The notes: generated by a model from the letters alone, not told the origin. Shown: positions 41,614 to 51,511, numbered from the stretch's first letter. The stretch: DNA of 64,000 nucleotides from Phyllobacterium phragmitis (GCF_002980495.1 NZ_PVBR01000026.1:1-64000), one strand, 5' to 3'. Translations and numbers: made by a program.

Positions 41614-41757
41614 GTATCACCGCGCCAATGCTTCCATTTGAAAGTAAGCAGCTCTACTTGTGGTCAGGGCATTCCCGCCCAAACTTCCGTTTGCGCCTGT
41701 CCATTCGCCGATAAAAAGCCACCACGCGACCGCCCGTACCAAATTTCCATATCACGC

Positions 41758-41787
41758 AATTTTGACGTTTACGCAAACGTCAAAATT
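41758..41787. promoter_or_regulatory. Perfect 30-bp palindromic operator of the beta-oxidation operon
   Basis: Thirteen-base arms AATTTTGACGTTT (41758-41770) and AAACGTCAAAATT (41775-41787) flank ACGC. It lies 100 bp upstream of the acyl-CoA dehydrogenase start. The TTGACGTTTACG core resembles published LiuR-type motifs, as I recall them. Confidence 0.75.
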
Positions 41788-41886
41788 CGCTAATGTCCAC
41801 GTGAGAATGACCTCTCTGGGTTTGCATGACCGTGGCTATCCCTATGGCTGTACCCGATGTGGCCTCATCTGATGTGGAGGAATTTG

Positions 41887-43683
41887 ATGCCGAGCTATCG
41901 CGCGCCTGTTGAAAACACGCTTTTTGTTCTCAACGATGTCCTGGGTTACGAGCGCTACAACAACCTTCCCGGCTTTGCCGATGCTTCGCCTGATATCGTC
42001 GAAGCCATTCTTCAGGAAGGCGCCAAACTTGCCGAAAACACGCTGTTCCCGCTCAACCAGTCTGGCGATCAAGAGGGTTGCAAGCGTGCCGATGACGGTT
42101 CGGTAACGACGCCGAAGGGCTTCAACCAAGGTTACTCCCTTTACCGCGAAGGCGGCTGGCTCGGTCTCGCCGTTCCCGCTGAATATGGCGGGCAAGGACT
42201 GCCCTATGTGCTGCATGTGGCGGCGGGCGAATATATGTCGTCGGCCAATATGGCGCTGATGATGTATCCGGGCCTGACGCAGGGCGCGATTGCGGCGATC
42301 CTCACCCACGGGACGGACGAGCAGAAACAGGCCTATCTGCCCAAGATGGTCGAGGGCGTGTGGACCGGCACGATGAACCTGACCGAACCGCATTGCGGCA
42401 CCGATCTGGGCCTGCTGCGCACCAAGGCCGTGCCGAACGGCGACGGCTCCTACAGGATTTCCGGCCAGAAGATTTTCATCTCCGCCGGCGAACATGATAT
42501 GTCGGAGAACATCATCCATCTGGTGCTGGCCCGCATCGAGGGCGCGCCCGAGGGAACCAAGGGCATATCGCTGTTCATCGTGCCGAAATTCGAGGTGGAT
42601 GAAAACGGCAATCCGGGCAAGCGCAATGGCGTCTCCTGCGGTTCCATCGAAGAGAAGATGGGCATTCACGCCAACTCCACCTGCGTCATGAATTACGACG
42701 AGGCGACGGGCTATCTCATCGGCGGCGAGAACAAGGGTCTGCGCGCCATGTTCACCATGATGAACGAAGCCCGCCTGGGCGTCGCGCTGCAGGGGCTTTC
42801 GATTGCCGAGACCGCTTATCAGAACGCCGTGACCTATGCGCGCGAGCGCTTGCAGGGCCGCGCGCTGAGCGGTGCTCAAGCGCCGGAAAAGAAGGCCGAC
42901 CCAATCATCGTCCATCCCGATATTCGCCGTGTGCTGCTGACGATCCGCGCCTTCAACGAGGCGGGCCGGGCGCTCATCCTGTGGACCGCGCTCAAATCCG
43001 ACATCGCCCACCGCTCGCCCGATGAGGCGGAGCGTCAGGCGGCGGACGATCTCATCGGCCTGATGACCCCGGTTCTCAAGGGCGTGCTGACCGACAAGGG
43101 CTTCGACCATGCAGTCATGGCGCAGCAGGTTTTCGGCGGCCATGGCTATATCGAGGAGCATGGCATGAGCCAATATGTGCGCGATGCGCGCATCGCCATG
43201 ATCTATGAGGGCGCCAACGGTATTCAGGCGCTCGATCTGGTGGGCCGCAAGCTGGGGCTGAACGGCGGGCGCGCCGTCATGGCCTTCTTCAAGGAAGTCG
43301 GCGATTTCTGCGAGGATAACCGCGCAAATGACACACTGTCGCTCTACACCAAGCATCTGAAGAAGGGGCTGAATGACCTTCAGGCCGCGACCATGTGGCT
43401 GATGCAGAATGCGGTTGCCCGGCCCGACAATGCGGGTGCTGCCTCTAACGACTATATGCACCTCTTCGGCCTCGTCGCGCTGGGCTATATGTGGGCGCAG
43501 ATGGCGAAGGCCGCTGAAGCCGGGCTTGAAGCGGGCGCAGGCGACAAGGCGTCGTTCTATGAAGCCAAGCGCGTCACCGCGCGCTTCTTCATGGAGCGCA
43601 TCATGCCGGAGACAGCAGCGCATCTCGCCCGCATCCAGACCGGCGCAGACACATTGATGGCGCTTCCGGCGGAAGCGTTTTAA
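41887..43683 (+). CDS. Acyl-CoA dehydrogenase (FadE-type, long form)
   Basis: This 598-residue flavoenzyme performs the first oxidation of beta-oxidation. It has the long form with an extra C-terminal domain, as in the DmdC/FadE5-like group. Landmarks are [40 protein letters not shown] for FAD and substrate contact, [38 protein letters not shown], and [39 protein letters not shown] with the likely catalytic Glu. The frame runs ten codons further upstream, but the ATG at 41887 with GGAGG is chosen. It leads the operon with thiolase, PaiB-like protein and FadB. Confidence 0.92.
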   Translation: MPSYRAPVENTLFVLNDVLGYERYNNLPGFADASPDIVEAILQEGAKLAENTLFPLNQSGDQEGCKRADDGSVTTPKGFNQGYSLYREGGWLGLAVPAEYGGQGLPYVLHVAAGEYMSSANMALMMYPGLTQGAIAAILTHGTDEQKQAYLPKMVEGVWTGTMNLTEPHCGTDLGLLRTKAVPNGDGSYRISGQKIFISAGEHDMSENIIHLVLARIEGAPEGTKGISLFIVPKFEVDENGNPGKRNGVSCGSIEEKMGIHANSTCVMNYDEATGYLIGGENKGLRAMFTMMNEARLGVALQGLSIAETAYQNAVTYARERLQGRALSGAQAPEKKADPIIVHPDIRRVLLTIRAFNEAGRALILWTALKSDIAHRSPDEAERQAADDLIGLMTPVLKGVLTDKGFDHAVMAQQVFGGHGYIEEHGMSQYVRDARIAMIYEGANGIQALDLVGRKLGLNGGRAVMAFFKEVGDFCEDNRANDTLSLYTKHLKKGLNDLQAATMWLMQNAVARPDNAGAASNDYMHLFGLVALGYMWAQMAKAAEAGLEAGAGDKASFYEAKRVTARFFMERIMPETAAHLARIQTGADTLMALPAEAF

Positions 43684-43714
43684 GTTAGAGTATCGGGTAC
43701 GCTTATACCAGGTA

Positions 43715-43880
43715 CACCCCCCTCTGCCCTGCCGGGCATCTCCCCCTCAAGGGGGGAGATTGGCTGCCATCGATGACGGCGCGTCGTCTGCAACGCAACG
43801 CCGGTGATTGGCGAAAGCGGAAGTCGTAGTCCGATCTCCCCCCTTGTGGGGGAGATGCCCGGCAGGGCAGAGGGGGGGTG
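43715..43880. repeat. Rhizobiales intergenic palindromic element (RIME-like)
   Basis: GC-rich arms of about 32 bp (43715-43746 and 43849-43880) are nearly perfect inverted copies, containing CTCTGCCCTGCCGGGCATCT and its complement. A shorter stem near 43740-43760 (CTCAAGGGGGGAGAT) is nested at one end. The element lies inside the operon between the dehydrogenase and thiolase genes and ends 26 bp before the thiolase start. Confidence 0.85.
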
Positions 43881-43906
43881 AGTGCTAGGCACAAAGGGAG
43901 AAGACA

Positions 43907-45115
43907 ATGGCCGAAGCCTATATTTACGATCACGTTCGCACCCCGCGCGGGCGCGGCAAGAAGGATGGCAGCTTGCATGAGGTGCCGGCGGTGCGCCTCG
44001 GCGCCAAGGTGCTGGAAGCGCTGCGCGACCGCAACGGGCTCGATACGGCCCAGGTCGATGATATCATTTTCGGCTGCGTCGATCCCGTCGGCGAGGCGGG
44101 CGCGGTGATCCCGCGCTCCTCGGCCTTCGAGGCGGGCTATGATTTTAGGGCGCCGGGAATGCAGATCTCGCGCTTCTGCGCCTCCGGCCTCGATGCCGTC
44201 AATTTCGCCGCCGCCAAGATCGCGCAAGGAGCCGACGATATCGTCATCGCCGGCGGTGTCGAAAGCATGTCGCGCGTCGGCATGGGCATGTCGGGCGGCG
44301 CCTGGTACATGGATCCGTCGGTGGGCCTGCCCGGCTATTTCATGCCGCAGGGCGTTTCCGCCGATTTGATCGCCACCAAATACGGCTTCAGCCGCGATGA
44401 TGTCGATGCCTATGCGGTGGAAAGCCAGAAGCGCGCCGCGAAGGCCTGGGAAAAGGGCTATTTCAAGAATTCGGTCATCCCGGTCAAGGACCAGAACGGC
44501 CTTACCATTCTTGACCGCGACGAGACGATTCGTCCCGGAACAGACATGCAGGCGCTGGCTTCGCTCAACCCGTCCTTTGTCATGCCTGGCGAGATGGGTG
44601 GCTTCGATGCCGTCGGCATCCAGGCTCATCCCGATGTCGAGACCGTCAACCATGTTCATCACGCCGGCAACTCGTCCGGCATTGTCGATGGCGCTGCCGG
44701 CGTGCTGCTCGGCTCGAAGAAGGCGGGCAAGACGCTTGGGCTGAAGCCCCGCGCGCGCATCCGCACTTTCTCCAATATCGGCTCGGAACCGGCATTGATG
44801 CTGACCGGACCGGTCGATGTGACGGAAAAGCTCCTGAAGCGCTCGAAGATGAAGCTGAAAGATATCGATCTTTTCGAGCTGAACGAGGCCTTCGCCGCCG
44901 TCGTGCTGCGCTATATGCAGGCCTTCGACATTTCGCACGACAAGATCAACGTCAATGGCGGCGCCATCGCCATGGGCCATCCGCTCGGCGCGACCGGCGC
45001 GATGATCCTCGGCACGGTGCTGGACGAGCTGGAACGCCGTGATCTCAACACCGCGCTGGTGACGCTGTGCATTGGCGCCGGCATGGGCACCGCCACCATC
45101 ATCGAACGCGTATAG
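43907..45115 (+). CDS. Acetyl-CoA C-acyltransferase (thiolase, FadA-like)
   Basis: This 402-residue thiolase cleaves 3-ketoacyl-CoA in the last beta-oxidation step. All canonical residues are present: nucleophilic Cys in [21 protein letters not shown], the His in [15 protein letters not shown], and the second Cys in [19 protein letters not shown] precedes the ATG. It is the second enzyme gene of the operon and probably partners with FadB downstream. This contrasts with the SCP2-type thiolase at 9791, which lacks the second cysteine. Confidence 0.93.
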   Translation: MAEAYIYDHVRTPRGRGKKDGSLHEVPAVRLGAKVLEALRDRNGLDTAQVDDIIFGCVDPVGEAGAVIPRSSAFEAGYDFRAPGMQISRFCASGLDAVNFAAAKIAQGADDIVIAGGVESMSRVGMGMSGGAWYMDPSVGLPGYFMPQGVSADLIATKYGFSRDDVDAYAVESQKRAAKAWEKGYFKNSVIPVKDQNGLTILDRDETIRPGTDMQALASLNPSFVMPGEMGGFDAVGIQAHPDVETVNHVHHAGNSSGIVDGAAGVLLGSKKAGKTLGLKPRARIRTFSNIGSEPALMLTGPVDVTEKLLKRSKMKLKDIDLFELNEAFAAVVLRYMQAFDISHDKINVNGGAIAMGHPLGATGAMILGTVLDELERRDLNTALVTLCIGAGMGTATIIERV

Positions 45116-45134
45116 GAAAAGGACGGTATAACTG

Positions 45135-45785
45135 ATGTATGCACCACGCCAGTTTCGAGAAGAGCGTCGCGACGTCCTGATCGGGGCGATACGCGATGTG
45201 CAACTGGCGGCCGTCGTCACGCCAGGCGATGATGGCTTGTGCGCGACCCATGCGCCTGTTGTCGTGCGGGAAGATGGCGATCATCTCATCCTGGAAACGC
45301 ATGTGGCCCGTCCTAACCCGCACTGGAAGCTTGCCGGCGCAAGATCCCTCATGATCTTTCAGGGGCCGCAGGCCTATATTCATCCGGGCTGGTATGAGAG
45401 CAAGGCCGAACACGGAAAAGTGGTTCCGACCTGGGCCTATGTCGCCGTTCATGCCCACGGACCGCTGACGGCGTTCGATGCGGAAGACGAATTGCTTGTG
45501 CATCTTGCACAACTGACCAGCCAGAATGAAGCGGCACGTGAGCAGCCTTGGGACGTCTCCGATGCGCCGCAGGAATTCATCAAGAAGCTGACAAGGGCGA
45601 TCGTCGGCCTGCGCATGACGGTCGAGCGGCTGGAAGGCAGCTGGAAGCTCAATCAACACAAACCCGATGGCGATAGGCAGGGCGTTACGGCCGGGCTGTC
45701 GAGCGAAGAAAACTCAGATTCGAAATCGATATCGGCGCTGATGCGTGAGCTCGAGAGTGCTCGCGTCCCAGCCGCGAAGCGATAA
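45135..45785 (+). CDS. PaiB-family FMN-binding protein / putative regulator
   Basis: This 216-residue protein has the split-barrel FMN-binding fold of the PaiB family. Visible segments are [69 protein letters not shown] and [15 protein letters not shown]. Bacillus PaiB is annotated as a negative regulator of sporulation and protease genes, but biochemistry for most relatives is unknown. It lies 19 bp after the thiolase and 16 bp before fadB, embedded in the operon. A redox or acyl-CoA-related role would be inference. Confidence 0.87.
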   Translation: MYAPRQFREERRDVLIGAIRDVQLAAVVTPGDDGLCATHAPVVVREDGDHLILETHVARPNPHWKLAGARSLMIFQGPQAYIHPGWYESKAEHGKVVPTWAYVAVHAHGPLTAFDAEDELLVHLAQLTSQNEAAREQPWDVSDAPQEFIKKLTRAIVGLRMTVERLEGSWKLNQHKPDGDRQGVTAGLSSEENSDSKSISALMRELESARVPAAKR

Positions 45786-45801
45786 GGAAAGGTGGAACCG
45801 C

Positions 45802-48021
45802 ATGACCTATAAGAACTTCAAACTCGACGTCGACGCGGACGGCATCGCGCTCGTCACCTGGGACATGCCGGATAAGTCCATGAATGTTTTCACCGAGGAG
45901 GTGATGGACGAACTCGACGGCATCATCGATCAGGTGGCGGGCGACGCCGCGATCAAGGGCGCGGTCATCACCTCGGGCAAGGATACGTTCTCCGGCGGTG
46001 CCGATCTGACCATGTTGAAGCGCATGTTCCAGCTTTTCCATGAAGAGAAGGCGAAGGATCCGCAGCGCGCGGTCGAGCTTCTTTTCGAGAACACCGGTCG
46101 CATGACCGGGCTGTTCCGCAAGCTCGAAACTTGCGGTAAACCGTGGGTCTCGGCGATCAATGGCACCTGCATGGGCGGCGCGTTCGAGATGTCGCTCGCC
46201 TGCCATGGCCGTGTCGCCTCCGATGCGCCCGGCGTCAAGATGGCGCTGCCTGAGGTCAAGGTCGGCATCTTCCCCGGCGCCGGCGGTACGCAGCGCGTGC
46301 CGCGTCTCACCAACCAGCAGGACGCGCTGCAAATGATGACCACGGGCCAGAGCCTGACGCCGCAACGCGCCAAGGCGATGGGTCTGATCACTGAAATTGC
46401 GCCGGCTAAGAAATTGGTCGAGACGGCGAAGAAACTGATCAAGGGCGGGCTCAAGCCGGTCCAGCCATGGGACGAGAAGGGCTTCAAGCTGCCCGGCGCG
46501 CCGATCTATTCGGCGGCGGGCGCCAATCTCTGGCCAGCCGCAAGCGCCATCCTGCGCCGCGAAACCTATGGCAACTACCCCGCCGCCGCCGCGATCCTCA
46601 AATGCGTCTATGAAGGACTGCTCGTGCCCTTCGATATGGGGCTGAAGATCGAGCAGCGCTATTTCACTGAAGTACTACAGACCACTGAAGCGGGCATGAT
46701 GATCCGCTCGCTGTTCGTTTCCTTGCAGGAACTGAACAAGGGCGCGCGCCGTCCAGCCGATATTAAGCCGACGAAATTCACCAAAATCGGCGTCATCGGC
46801 GCCGGCTTCATGGGCGCGGGCATCGCCTATGTCACGGCAAAAGCCGGTATCCCCGTGGTGCTGATCGACCGCGATGTCGAGGCGGCGGAAAAGGGCAAGG
46901 CGCATGCGGCCGATCTCGTCGCCAAGGAAATGGCGAAGGGCAGGGCCACTGAGGAAGACAAGCAAAAGCTTCTCGCGCTCATCACGCCTTCAGCCGATTA
47001 TGCCGATCTCGATGGCGCCGATCTGGTGATCGAAGCGGTGTTCGAGGATCGCGAGGTCAAGCGTGAGGCGACGCAAAAGGCGGAAGCGGTGTTGAAAACC
47101 TCAGCCATCTTCGCCTCCAACACTTCGACGCTGCCGATCACCGGGCTTGCCAAGGTATCGCTGCGCCCGAAGAACTTCATCGGCATTCATTTCTTCTCGC
47201 CCGTCGACAAGATGCTGCTCGTGGAAGTCATCCTCGGCAAGAAGACGTCGGAAAAGGCGCTGGCCGTGGCGCTCGACTATGTGCGCGCCATCAAGAAGAC
47301 GCCCATCGTCGTCAACGACACCCGCGGCTTCTATGTCAACCGCTGCGTGCTGCGCTACATGTCGGAAGCCTACAACATGCTGATCGAAGGCGTGCCGCCG
47401 GCGATGATCGAGAATGCCGCGCGCATGGCCGGAATGCCGGTCGGGCCGCTGGCGCTCAATGACGAAACGGCGATTGATCTGTCACAGAAGATCCTCAAGG
47501 CCGCACTTGCCGATCTGGGACCGAAAGCGGTCTATCCGCGCCATGTCGAACTCGTCGACATGCTGGTCGATAAATATGACCGCAAGGGCCGCAAGAACGG
47601 CAAGGGCTTCTACGATTATCCGGCGAAACCCGCCAAGAAGCATCTGTGGCCGGAGCTGAAGACGCTCTATCCGCAGCAGAATCCCGACAAGGTCGATGTC
47701 GAGGTGCTGAAAGAACGCTTCCTGTTCACCATCGCGTTGGAAGCGGCGCGCGTCATGGAAGAGGGCATCGTCACCGATCCGCGCGAGGCCGATGTCGGTT
47801 CCATCCTCGCATTTGGCTTCGCGCCTTATACCGGCGGCACGCTGTCTTATATCGACGGCATCGGCGCCGCGAAATTCGTCGCCATCGCCAGGAATTTGCA
47901 GAAGAAATATGGAGCCCAGTTCAAGGCGCCGAAGCTGCTTCTCGATATGGCGGAGAATGGCGAAACTTTCTATCAGCGCTTCGATCCCTACAGGGCGGGA
48001 GCGCAGCAGAAGGCAGCCTGA
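45802..48021 (+). CDS. fadB: FadB-type enoyl-CoA hydratase / 3-hydroxyacyl-CoA dehydrogenase
   Basis: This 739-residue bifunctional enzyme performs hydration and NAD-dependent oxidation in beta-oxidation. The N-terminal crotonase domain (about 1-300) has an oxyanion motif in GTCMGGAFEMSLACHGRVA and Glu residues in LPEVKVGIFPGAGGTQR. The C-terminal dehydrogenase (about 330-739) has the NAD-binding GVIGAGFMGAGIAYVTAKAG and the catalytic-type HFFSPVDKMLLVEVI. The ATG at 45802 has AAGGTGG upstream. The operon ends at the stem-loop at 48048-48071. Confidence 0.93.
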   Translation: MTYKNFKLDVDADGIALVTWDMPDKSMNVFTEEVMDELDGIIDQVAGDAAIKGAVITSGKDTFSGGADLTMLKRMFQLFHEEKAKDPQRAVELLFENTGRMTGLFRKLETCGKPWVSAINGTCMGGAFEMSLACHGRVASDAPGVKMALPEVKVGIFPGAGGTQRVPRLTNQQDALQMMTTGQSLTPQRAKAMGLITEIAPAKKLVETAKKLIKGGLKPVQPWDEKGFKLPGAPIYSAAGANLWPAASAILRRETYGNYPAAAAILKCVYEGLLVPFDMGLKIEQRYFTEVLQTTEAGMMIRSLFVSLQELNKGARRPADIKPTKFTKIGVIGAGFMGAGIAYVTAKAGIPVVLIDRDVEAAEKGKAHAADLVAKEMAKGRATEEDKQKLLALITPSADYADLDGADLVIEAVFEDREVKREATQKAEAVLKTSAIFASNTSTLPITGLAKVSLRPKNFIGIHFFSPVDKMLLVEVILGKKTSEKALAVALDYVRAIKKTPIVVNDTRGFYVNRCVLRYMSEAYNMLIEGVPPAMIENAARMAGMPVGPLALNDETAIDLSQKILKAALADLGPKAVYPRHVELVDMLVDKYDRKGRKNGKGFYDYPAKPAKKHLWPELKTLYPQQNPDKVDVEVLKERFLFTIALEAARVMEEGIVTDPREADVGSILAFGFAPYTGGTLSYIDGIGAAKFVAIARNLQKKYGAQFKAPKLLLDMAENGETFYQRFDPYRAGAQQKAA

Positions 48022-48047
48022 TTGCCGTAAGTGATTGGACGAATTCA

Positions 48048-48074
48048 AAAAGCGGGCTCAGGTCCGCTTTTATT
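48048..48074 (+). terminator. Intrinsic terminator after fadB
   Basis: AAAAGCGG (48048-48055) pairs with CCGCTTTT (48064-48071) around GCTCAGGT, followed by ATT. It starts 27 bp after the fadB stop. Confidence 0.75.
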
Positions 48075-48137
48075 CCTATGGCCTGATCGCAAGATCGGGC
48101 GGAATGCCAGCTCCCGTTTTCTTGGACTTGCTCTAAG

Positions 48138-48174
48138 GGAAAAAAAGAGGTATTTTTTCCTGTCTCTTTCAGGA
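48138..48174. promoter_or_regulatory. Two overlapping dyads upstream of the S24 repressor gene
   Basis: GGAAAAAA (48138-48145) pairs with TTTTTTCC (48153-48160), and TCCTG (48158-48162) with CAGGA (48170-48174). They lie 9-45 bp before the start codon, where an autorepressor could bind. The second CAGGA also serves as part of the ribosome site. Confidence 0.55.
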
Positions 48175-48182
48175 AGACCGCT

Positions 48183-48839
48183 ATGTTCTCTCACGACCGC
48201 GTATGGGCCGCTATCGATGCGCTGGCCGAGCGATACTCGCTGACGGCTTCCGGTCTCGCCCGCCGTGCGGGGCTCGATCCCACCACTTTCAACAAGTCCA
48301 AGCGTTATGCCGCCGATGGGCGCGCCCGCTGGCCTTCGACGGAATCGCTTGCCAAGGTGATGGATGCGACCGGCGCGTCGCTCGACGAATTCATGGCGCT
48401 GGTGCGCGGCGAGGCCGGGCCTTTCCAGAGCGTGGCTTCCTCCACGGCCTCGTCGCGCTCGGTTCCGCTCCTGGGGCTGGCCCAGGCCGGCGCCGGCGGC
48501 TTCTTCGACGATGGTGGCTTCCCCGTCGGTCAGGGCTGGGATGTGGTGGAGTTTCCCGCCGGTCCCGCCGAGGCGACTTACGCGCTGGAGGTCTCGGGCG
48601 ATTCCATGCTGCCGCTCTACCGCGATGGCGATACGCTGATCGTCGCTCCGGGCGCTTCCGTGCGCCGCGGTGACCGCGTGGTCCTGAAGACCCGGGAAGG
48701 CGAGGTCATGGCCAAGATACTGCATCGCCAGACGCCCCGTACGATCGAACTCCTGTCGATGAACCCCGAGCATCCCAACCGCACTTTCGATACCTCGGAA
48801 GTCGAGTGGATCGCCCGCATCGTCTGGGCGAGCCAGTAG
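48183..48839 (+). CDS. S24-family autoproteolytic transcriptional repressor (LexA/CI-like)
   Basis: This 218-residue protein has an N-terminal helix-turn-helix (about 18-75, SLTASGLARRAGLDPTTFNKSKRY) and a C-terminal S24 peptidase domain. The cleavage-site Ala-Gly (residues 102-103, LAQAGAGG), the serine (Ser141, SGDSMLP) and the lysine (Lys178, EVMAKIL) are all retained. RecA-stimulated self-cleavage is therefore possible, as in LexA or phage CI. It is not LexA itself. The next gene, a secreted nuclease, starts 2 bp later and is probably co-transcribed. No phage genes surround it. Confidence 0.9.
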   Translation: MFSHDRVWAAIDALAERYSLTASGLARRAGLDPTTFNKSKRYAADGRARWPSTESLAKVMDATGASLDEFMALVRGEAGPFQSVASSTASSRSVPLLGLAQAGAGGFFDDGGFPVGQGWDVVEFPAGPAEATYALEVSGDSMLPLYRDGDTLIVAPGASVRRGDRVVLKTREGEVMAKILHRQTPRTIELLSMNPEHPNRTFDTSEVEWIARIVWASQ

Positions 48840-48841
48840 CG

Positions 48842-49666
48842 ATGGCGGTGCGGCATATAGCACCACTCGTGTTGGCCGCGTTCGTCGCCTGCGGCCTTGT
48901 TTCCGTTTTCATCGTTCCGAGCTATGGCGTGCTCGACCGCAGCGGTGGGGCCACGGCAGCACCAGAAATCGTACCTGAGAATTTCGAGCTTCCCGAAGAT
49001 GAAGAGCAGGCGCAGCCGATTGGCAACGGGCCGGGCAATATTGGCGTAAAGCAGCAGCGCGCCGCCCGGCAGGCTGCGCTGGGCTTCGTTCTGCCGCTGG
49101 ACAATGATGAACCGCTGGAGCGGATCGAGCCGCGCGCGCCCTTGAGCGAGTTGAGCCTGGCTCTTCCGCCTCCGCCGCCGACGGAAGCGGCGACGGCTTC
49201 CGATAGCGGTGAGGTCCGCTATCGGCTTTTGCATCGTCCGCTGGCCACCGCTGCGGGGCGCTTTGAGGCGGACGGGCATGTGGTCGAGGTGCAGGGGATC
49301 GATATCCCATCACCCGATGAAACATGCACCGATCCCACAGGCGCAAGCTGGCCCTGCGGAATGCAGGCCCGCACCGCCTTTCGCGCCTGGCTTCGCGCCA
49401 GGGCGGTTATGTGCCGCTTGCCCGAGATACCATCGGACGGCGTGACCGTCACCGATTGCACGCTGGGCGGCGAGGGTGTTGCTGCATGGCTGGTGGACAA
49501 TGGTTGGGCAAGAGCCAAGGCGGATGGCCCCTATGCCAAACGCGCCCGCAAGGCGGAGGACGCGCATTTCGGCATCTTTGGCCCACGACCCGATGGCGTA
49601 TTGCCGGCAATCAGCGCGTCAGCACCGCCCGCTCCCGCAGCTGAGCCGGAACCGCTGCCCCAATAA
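48842..49666 (+). CDS. Secreted thermonuclease-family (SNase-like) protein
   Basis: This 274-residue protein has an N-terminal signal or anchor (about 5-30, IAPLVLAAFVACGLVSVFIV), a Pro/Glu-rich linker, and a C-terminal SNase-like domain (about 120-250). The domain shows VEVQGIDIPSPDETC, CGMQARTAFRAWLRARAVMCRL and GEGVAAWLVDNGWARAKADGPYAKRARKAEDAHFGIFG. The two arginines and glutamate of staphylococcal nuclease are only partly recognisable, so activity is uncertain. Cysteines suggest disulfides. It starts 2 bp after the S24 repressor gene and converges on lysK. Confidence 0.82.
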   Translation: MAVRHIAPLVLAAFVACGLVSVFIVPSYGVLDRSGGATAAPEIVPENFELPEDEEQAQPIGNGPGNIGVKQQRAARQAALGFVLPLDNDEPLERIEPRAPLSELSLALPPPPPTEAATASDSGEVRYRLLHRPLATAAGRFEADGHVVEVQGIDIPSPDETCTDPTGASWPCGMQARTAFRAWLRARAVMCRLPEIPSDGVTVTDCTLGGEGVAAWLVDNGWARAKADGPYAKRARKAEDAHFGIFGPRPDGVLPAISASAPPAPAAEPEPLPQ

Positions 49667-49671
49667 AATAT

Positions 49672-51324
49672 TCAGGTCAGTTCGCCGGCCAGAGCTTTCT
49701 GGATAAGCGATCTGGTTTCACCGATGCCATAGAGCGCGACGAACGAGCCGAAGCGTGGGCCGCGCTCTTGACCGATCAAAACCTGGTAGAGCATCTGGAA
49801 GAATGAGACCGATACGCCGGGGCCGCCCTCCGGGCTTTTCTTGGAATGGTCCTGGTAACGCTCGATCCCGCGCGCCACGTCCAGAATGGCGTTCTGGATG
49901 GTATTGCCGTCCGCGTCCGCAGGCAGTTCGCCAAGCTTGACGTCGAGTGCTTCGAGTGCTGCGCGTTCCACCTCATCAGGCGCACGGAACTGTTTCGTCG
50001 GCTTGACGAAATCGTTGAAGTAGCGGATTGCGTGAGTGACCAGCGCGTCCAATGTCGGATTGTCTTCCGGCGTGACACCCGGTGCATGACGCGAGATGAA
50101 GCCCCACAGCACAGCGGGACTTTCCGCGTTCGACGCGCTGACCAGATTGAGCAGCAGCGCGAACGGCACGGGAAGGCCCTCCTGCGGCGGGTTGCCATAA
50201 TGGATGTGCCAGACCGGATTGTTCAGACGGTCTTTCCAGTCCTGGCGGTGATAGGCCGAAAGGTGAGCGAAATATTCGTCCACCGCCTTCGGGATCACGT
50301 CGAAATAGAGCTTCTTCGCGGTCTTCGGCTTCTGGAAATTGTAAAGCGCCAGGCTTTCGGTCGGCGCATAGGCCAGCCAGTCGTCGATGGCGATGCCGTT
50401 GCCCTTCGACTTGGAGATCTTCTGGCCGAGTTGGTCGAGGAAAAGCTCGAAGACGAAATGTTCCGGCGCCCGCCCGCCGAGGATTTCGCAGATGCGGTCA
50501 TAGATCGCCGCATTGGTCTGGTGGTCCTTGCCGAACATTTCGAAATCGATGCCGAGCGCCGCCCAGCGCATACCGAAATCCGGCTTCCATTGCAGCTTCA
50601 CATTGCCGCCGGTGACGGAAAGGGTGGTTTCGGTGCCGTCGTCGTCGAAGGTAATGGTGCCGGCCTTGGCGTCCACCTGCTTCATCGGCACGTAGAGCAC
50701 GCGGCCCGACTTCGGTGAAATCGGCAGGAAGGGGCTGTATGTGGCCCGGCGCTCTTCGCCAAGCGTCGGCAGCATCACCTTCATGATGTCGTCATAACGT
50801 TCGACCGCTTTCAACAGCACCGCGTCGAACCGGCCGGACTTGTAATATTCCGTCGCGCTCGCAAACTCGTAGTCGAAGCCGAACGTATCGAGGAAGCGGC
50901 AGAGCATTGCGTTGTTATGATCGGCAAAGCTCTTGTAGTCGCCGCCGAACGGATTGGGTACGGCGGAAAGCGGCATTTGCAGGTAAGGCTCCAGCGCTGC
51001 CCTGTCCGGCACACTGTCCGGGATCTTGCGCATGCCATCCAAATCGTCGGAGAAGCAGATGAGGCGCGTCTTCACCTTGTCGCCGGTCAGCACGCGGAAG
51101 GCATGGCGTACCATCGAGGTTCGCGCCACCTCGCCAAACGTGCCGATATGCGGCAGGCCCGATGGTCCGTAGCCGGTCTCGAAAAGCACGGTCTCCGGCA
51201 GGCCGGTCTTTTCATAGCGCTTGAGGATCTTCCTGGCTTCCTCGAATGGCCACGCTTTCGCCTCGGCAGCCGCCGCGATCAGCTCAGGCGTCAGCACGAT
51301 GTCGGGAAGGCGATGCTTGGCCAT
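49672..51324 (-). CDS. lysK: Lysyl-tRNA synthetase, class I
   Basis: This 550-residue enzyme charges tRNA-Lys. It is the class I (archaeal-type) LysRS that many alphaproteobacteria use instead of the class II LysS. The HIGH-like motif is HIGT (residues 59-62) in [15 protein letters not shown], and the KMSKS-like motif is KISKSKGNG near residue 300. The frame continues to 51363, but the ATG at 51324 with AGGA upstream fits the family. A perfect 31-bp palindrome lies 47 bp upstream in the divergent promoter region shared with the TerB-like gene. Confidence 0.93.
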   Translation of the reverse strand: MAKHRLPDIVLTPELIAAAAEAKAWPFEEARKILKRYEKTGLPETVLFETGYGPSGLPHIGTFGEVARTSMVRHAFRVLTGDKVKTRLICFSDDLDGMRKIPDSVPDRAALEPYLQMPLSAVPNPFGGDYKSFADHNNAMLCRFLDTFGFDYEFASATEYYKSGRFDAVLLKAVERYDDIMKVMLPTLGEERRATYSPFLPISPKSGRVLYVPMKQVDAKAGTITFDDDGTETTLSVTGGNVKLQWKPDFGMRWAALGIDFEMFGKDHQTNAAIYDRICEILGGRAPEHFVFELFLDQLGQKISKSKGNGIAIDDWLAYAPTESLALYNFQKPKTAKKLYFDVIPKAVDEYFAHLSAYHRQDWKDRLNNPVWHIHYGNPPQEGLPVPFALLLNLVSASNAESPAVLWGFISRHAPGVTPEDNPTLDALVTHAIRYFNDFVKPTKQFRAPDEVERAALEALDVKLGELPADADGNTIQNAILDVARGIERYQDHSKKSPEGGPGVSVSFFQMLYQVLIGQERGPRFGSFVALYGIGETRSLIQKALAGELT

Positions 51325-51370
51325 TTTGAAGTCCTGATGTCGAAATCCTGCGCTCATGCGCATTTGGAAT

Positions 51371-51401
51371 AGGGATAATCACTTTTAAAGTGATTATCCC
51401 T
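51371..51401. promoter_or_regulatory. Perfect 31-bp palindrome between lysK and the TerB-like gene
   Basis: Fifteen-base arms AGGGATAATCACTTT (51371-51385) and AAAGTGATTATCCCT (51387-51401) flank a single T. As DNA it is an ideal dimer-binding site. As RNA the loop would be too tight without opening. It is not flanked by a terminator T-run. Confidence 0.75.
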
Positions 51402-51511
51402 GCTCTATGGCGATGGCCGTTGTGCGTCAATCTCCGCACCGGAATTTCCTTGCGCCGCTGCCTTGGTGTTCCTAGGTTCACGGGGTGATTTGCAAAGTAT
51501 GAGGAACAGAG

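Larger units (their letters stand above)
41506..41886. other. Promoter region of the beta-oxidation operon
   Basis: This 380-bp gap between merR and the acyl-CoA dehydrogenase contains a short GC-rich palindrome (41588-41613) and the 30-bp operator (41758-41787). No coding frame is convincing. Confidence 0.6.

Noticed and set aside
41842-43623. 593-codon minus-strand frame
   Set aside because: It is antisense to the acyl-CoA dehydrogenase, whose family motifs are intact on the plus strand.
51371-51401. T-box or riboswitch for lysK
   Set aside because: The element is a simple perfect palindrome with a one-base centre and lacks any T-box or lysine-aptamer sequence.
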